The notes under the pieces: model-generated
What the model saw: only the letters and a program-made list of their open reading frames with translations
Databases searched by the model: none
What the model was told of the DNA's origin: nothing
Part shown: one piece after another, positions 59,850 to 64,000 of the stretch
How positions within the stretch are numbered: the first letter of the stretch is position 1
Layout of the letters: each line of letters opens with the position of its first letter
DNA from: Pseudisothecium myosuroides
Taxonomy: Eukaryota > Streptophyta > Bryopsida > Hypnales > Lembophyllaceae
Reading direction: 5' to 3'
Assembly: GCA_951799445.1 (NCBI GenBank)
Contig: OX637289.1
Span: 3,884,501 to 3,948,500 of the forward strand
DNA length: 64,000 bases
Program-made: the position numbers and the translations under genes

Positions 59850-61503
59850 TGATGCTATAGTAATTTGAATATTTTTTAAATTCATAGCCCTAGCATTTAA
59901 AACATATCCTATAGCAGGTCTCATGTTGTTTCTAAAGTAACTACTAGTAAAATACCTACGATATTCAAGTACCCCAAATATAAACTTAATTACAATATAT
60001 ATCCATTTTTATAACAATATTTAAGAATATCTTATTTTTTATAGAAGCACTTTTGCAATCACGCATTCAAAGTGAATCATAGGTGACTGCAAGAAACACT
60101 TGTACTATTTCTTATCACCCATTCAGGGGCAATGTGTTTTTTGGTAATATATTTTACTTCAAACCTCTAAACAATTACAAATTCATAATTAAGGTACACA
60201 AAACAATTATACACATTTAAAAAAAATTTAGGTATTTATCAAAAATAATTTATTATTTCTAAATATATCCAATTCTTTGAATTCCATCCTAACCAATTTA
60301 GAATTTTTTTAATACTATTTTGAATCCCAAAAAATAAACTTCATGCTAAAAATTGGAACTTGAAGTTATCTATAAGGTTTATTTAAATTGATAGAATGAT
60401 TGTCTAAAAATAGTATTTTTCATCTTGCACATGTATTCAAGATGCCCTATTTTTATAACTATGTAGGGATTGTTGATTTTTTTTCTCATCAAGATGTAGC
60501 TAATTTATTATTAGAAGTCCTTCTAGATTGAAAAAAAATTCTACATCTTATTTGATTTTTCCAAAAAAAAATCTATTTTCTAAATATGCAAACATGAAAA
60601 TATATACATATTAATTTTATATAAAGTCCTACACCATAATAATCTTAATTTTTGAGCATTTGCAATTTTCGCCAATTAGGTACTAGAGGGCCTCCCTTCT
60701 AATACAATTATGTAGCCGTGGAGTGACTTGTCCTTGTTCTTTGGTGAACATGATGTAAGACTTGCTATAAACAAACTCTTAAATTTATCCTAGCCAATTG
60801 GAAAGTTTCAGTTATATTATTATTACTATGCAAGGATTTAGTTTGCAGTGATACTTGTAGAGTCAGTATGGTGAGTTCCAAAATAGTATTAAAATATATT
60901 TTGCAAAATATTTTTTGAGTTGGAATGGATGAATTCATTGGAACCATTTGATGATTTTCAAAGCATAATGATATTGCAACATTTGAATGAATGTGGGTAG
61001 ATTTTGAATGGATGAATGATGAAGAATCTAGTAGGGCTTTGGGCCTTGAGAATCAATTTGAGATGAAAGTGTTGGATTTAATTACTTTATAGTGATTTAA
61101 TTCACCTAGAACCTATGGATTTTAAGGTTAGCTAATGCACCATAAGTCTATAATAAGACATTTGTAGCTAGAATACCATGGATGATTGGTAGTTGAAACG
61201 TCATATGACATTGGCAGCTAGACCACCGTAGGACCTAGACTACATCACCTCACGAGTCTTTATATATACTATGTGGATAATATGTAACATAGATCGGAGG
61301 GTGAAAGTGATACAATTGAGTTGAGCATCTTTCAACATTGCTCTTGTATGGTTGGATGGTGAATTACATCTTTTATGTCTTCTACTTACAATTTAATAGA
61401 TGGTGTCCTCACAATTACTATACCCAAGGCTTTACTCCACAGCCATCGTAGCTGAAAACCATCGAGGTGACCACGGGAGGCCAGTTGAAAGGCCATGCCG
61501 TTG
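59850..61503. other. Gene-free AT-rich stretch
   Basis: Contains a possible family F end at 60086 (GTGACTGCAAGAAACAC). No gene is seen. Confidence 0.45.
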
Positions 61504-61505
61504 TA

Positions 61506-63538
61506 CAGTAAGGTCTACTTCATTTAAGAATTCTGAGTTTCAGCAGTATTGCCTTAAAATTTTAGAAACTTCAGATTGTTATATCATGTGCAAAAATGAA
61601 CCAATTTCAGAACCAAAAGTTGCGTTGGAATTGTATAGAAGAGTATTTCAACATCAAAAGAAATATTTACATTGAAAATTTGAAATCATACAACATTTAC
61701 CATTTCTAGTCTACAATATCTACCATCTAGTACTACCGCCTTTGGCCACAATTACAGCTTGAATTCGGTCTGGCATGCTTGCAATCAACATTTGTAATTG
61801 TTCTAAAGAAATATTATCCCATACTGATTGAATGGTTTGAATCATGTCTTCCTTGTGCTTTGGCTTTTCATGGTGGCGTAAGAGACCTTTCACAATGTGC
61901 CACAAGTTTTCTATTAGGTTCAAATTGGGGGAGTTTACTGGCCAATTTAACTTTTGCATACCATGAGCGCTCCACCATATTTTCAAAGCTTTACCGTGAT
62001 GGACAAGAGCACCATCCTCAATGAGAGTAAGTTTATGAGGCTCGTTGTGCATGAAATAGAACCCAAATAGTCACCCTCATAGATATTGTTACCAAAATCT
62101 CTTGCAGTCCGCTTTCCTTGTGGTATGAAAACTAGACAACTCTTATGAAATCCAGTAAATCCCCCCTACACCATCACCAAAGTCTTCCCTAATTTAAACG
62201 TAGGAACAAGGCACTGCAAGGCATAACGTTCATGAGTTTTTCTCCAAGCTCGAATGTGCCTGGAATTCTTCCCAAGCTCAAAGCTTGATTCATCCGTCCA
62301 AATCACTCTTTTCCAATCATCCACTGTCCAATTGCAGTACTTTCTAGCAAAATCCATCCTGTGATTTCTATGAATTTCACTGAGGTACGGCTTCTTTGGT
62401 GCTACACAATTTCGAAATCCCTAATCTATGAATGTATCTCTGCATTGTATGGTGGTGAATGTGGAATTTCCTGCAAGTGCTGCCAATGTCAACCGTTGAT
62501 GACAACAGATCAATCGACCGAAGTCTCTCATACTACAATCAGACAATTTTAGAGGTCGAAGTTTAGGTTTTAGAGTGGTCATTTGACCAAAAACTTTCCA
62601 TTTCGTGAGAACAGTCGAAACTGTGGAACGTGGCATTTTCAAGATTTCAGCTATTTGACTAGATTTCATGCCTCCCTCTCGCATGCGGCCAACAATCCTA
62701 GATCATTCACTGTCGCTCAAGGTCCTTGTTTGCATGATAATCTGATTGAAAAATGATACAGAATGAGAAAAAATGAGAAATTTTGATGCCTAGAACTGAC
62801 TTCAAACGGAGAGCAAAATTGAAGGCGAAACTGACCTTGAATTGTGATATCGGAGTTGAATTGTTGCAGTTGCAGCCCCAAGTGAATCAATTTTGCACTT
62901 GGAAGCACAAACCGAGCGGAATGGACATGAATTTGGTGCACGGGCGTTTGGCTGGACCTCCACGGTGCGGCAGAAACGGACTGGATAAAATGGCGACAAA
63001 TGCGAGGAGGAGCTGCGCGGCGTGATCAAAATAAACTATAACATTTGCCAAGCTAAGAGACTAAGAGGCGCCTAGGCTGATCGGGCAAGCTATAAGCCCC
63101 CCACCTCAAAAAAAATGGACATGAACGTGAGAGGCACAGGGTGGTAGGCTGAGAGGGAAGTAGTGTAAAATGGGGCGACTGGAAGGTTGGAGAAAGTGGT
63201 GGATTGCAGGGCAATGAGAGAGGGCAATGTGTGAGATTGCTTGCACCCATTGTGCAAGGAAGGGAAGGTGAGGAGCTGCGGCAAGGAGGCCTACAGTTAA
63301 GGAATGGTGTTGGCGAGTTTGAAGAGCAATTATAAAAAAAAATTTAACTTGTGCATGGTGTGTGTTATGGCGGCGGAAATCAATAGTTCCAGATAGGGGA
63401 CTATGGTGTGCAATAGGGTGCGGGAGTAGGGTGCCAGAGGCAGAGGTTTGGGATGGCAGCTTGGGGCTTGAAATTGGAAAAACTGGGTAGTTGCAGGGAA
63501 TGGGAGATAAGAATTCGTAAATGAAGTAGACCTTATTA
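61506..63538 (-). mobile_element. Tc1-like DNA transposon, 2033 bp, inactive
   Basis: Left end CAGTAAGGTCTACTTCATT and right end, read inward, TAATAAGGTCTACTTCATT are matching terminal repeats of about 28 bp (about 25 identical). TA flanks both sides (61504-61505, 63539-63540). It encodes the broken transposase at 61720-62735. The stretch 62736-63510 between the transposase start and the right end is unusually GC-rich. Confidence 0.85.
61720..62735 (-). pseudogene. Tc1-type (DD34E) transposase, broken
   Basis: Three ORF pieces in order give a nearly full-length protein of about 335 codons. An N-terminal helix-turn-helix region follows the ATG at 62735 (SQIAEILKMPRSTVSTVL). The first catalytic Asp is in WTDESSF. 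The second is in the EDGALVHHGK piece, and Glu in LNLIENLW is 34 residues further on, so DD34E. Damage: in-frame stops near 62705, 62418 and 62163, and a frameshift between 62052 and 62166. DD34E is the Tc1 signature, whereas well-known plant mariners are DD39D. Confidence 0.88.
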
Positions 63539-63540
63539 TA

Positions 63541-64000
63541 CAAGATTTGTTGAAGATTGCACATCTAGCATTGTACAATCATATAATGGATAAACATGAA
63601 ATACTGTTCTGTACCAATTGTGATAGTAGAAGCTTCAGGGACACAAGATTTTCAGATTTAGGTGGCGTTCGATTCAAATGGAACCTCTACGGATAATAAA
63701 TTTGGGTTGTCTACTCAAGACCCAAATTCTCACTATTACGCATGAAGTGATTGTGAAGTATTAATTTTAACACTTGTAGATTGAAGGATCAATTTCTTTT
63801 CATCATGTTCACAGTTCACAAACTAGTAAAATAAGTATCTGCCTTCCATTGATTTATTAGTACTAATTCTAATTACTAGTACCATTGCACTTGAAACTAT
63901 GGATGTCCTGGTGTATCCAACGGCTGAAGTTCAAGCATGGCACATTCCAATAGACTAATGGCAGGCAACTATACAAAATGAGTATATTTAGGCTATATAT
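63541..64000. other. Unannotated right edge
   Basis: AT-rich sequence after the transposon. No gene or repeat recognised. Confidence 0.5.

Noticed and set aside
63106..63564. 152-codon minus-strand ORF at the right end
   Set aside because: It spans the Tc1 terminal repeat and has no recognisable domain; Ser/Pro/His-rich composition is typical of chance ORFs in GC-rich DNA.

Overview
The window reads as nuclear DNA of a land plant: AT-rich, gene-poor and dominated by plant-type miniature transposons. Recognised ends include Stowaway-like CTCCCTCCGT, PIF/Harbinger-like GAGCATC with TTA/TAA target duplications, and CACTACAAGAAA ends. The only proteins I can place in a family are two RMA/RNF5-like RING-finger proteins and a broken Tc1-type transposase. 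The species cannot be fixed from the sequence. RING genes embedded in locus-specific repeats recall the male-specific chromosome of the liverwort Marchantia, but that is only an analogy. No rRNA, tRNA, CRISPR or organellar sequence was seen.

Layout. Unit 1 (from 1 to about 24.5 kb) and unit 2 (from 24,576 on) are an old tandem segmental duplication. Block A (1-6,620) pairs with block B (24,576-30,900). Both carry a roughly 190-codon open exon (588-1154; 25173-25739), a shared intron, a conserved downstream block, and on the minus strand a 73-aa Cys/His-motif ORF (4341-4562; 28332-28553). Block C (9,690-14,740 and scattered pieces to 19.4 kb) pairs with block D (39,490-55,320). C and D differ mainly by transposon insertions, so each serves as the empty-site control for the other and gives target duplications by direct inspection. 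A single-RING gene (22966-23799, minus) lies at the end of unit 1.

The largest C/D difference is a block of about 7.9 kb in D (about 44,164-52,066), absent from C at about 11,102. It carries an intact gene for a protein with two tandem RING domains (48907-49551) between inverted arms of about 0.6 kb. It is the best candidate here for an undescribed gene-bearing mobile or duplicated unit.

Repeats. At least twelve full-length copies of a TTAA-flanked family with CCCCTAAAGG ends are present, several nested or placed back to back on one shared TTAA. A second family (ATGGGCAATTTC ends) and a third, foldback family (GGGTGATTGC ends) both show 4-bp target duplications. Region 31,296-38,266 is one Stowaway-like element expanded more than tenfold by nested insertions. 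A 2,033-bp Tc1-like element with TA duplication closes the window. The few genes show no operon-like or pathway relationship beyond the shared RING theme.
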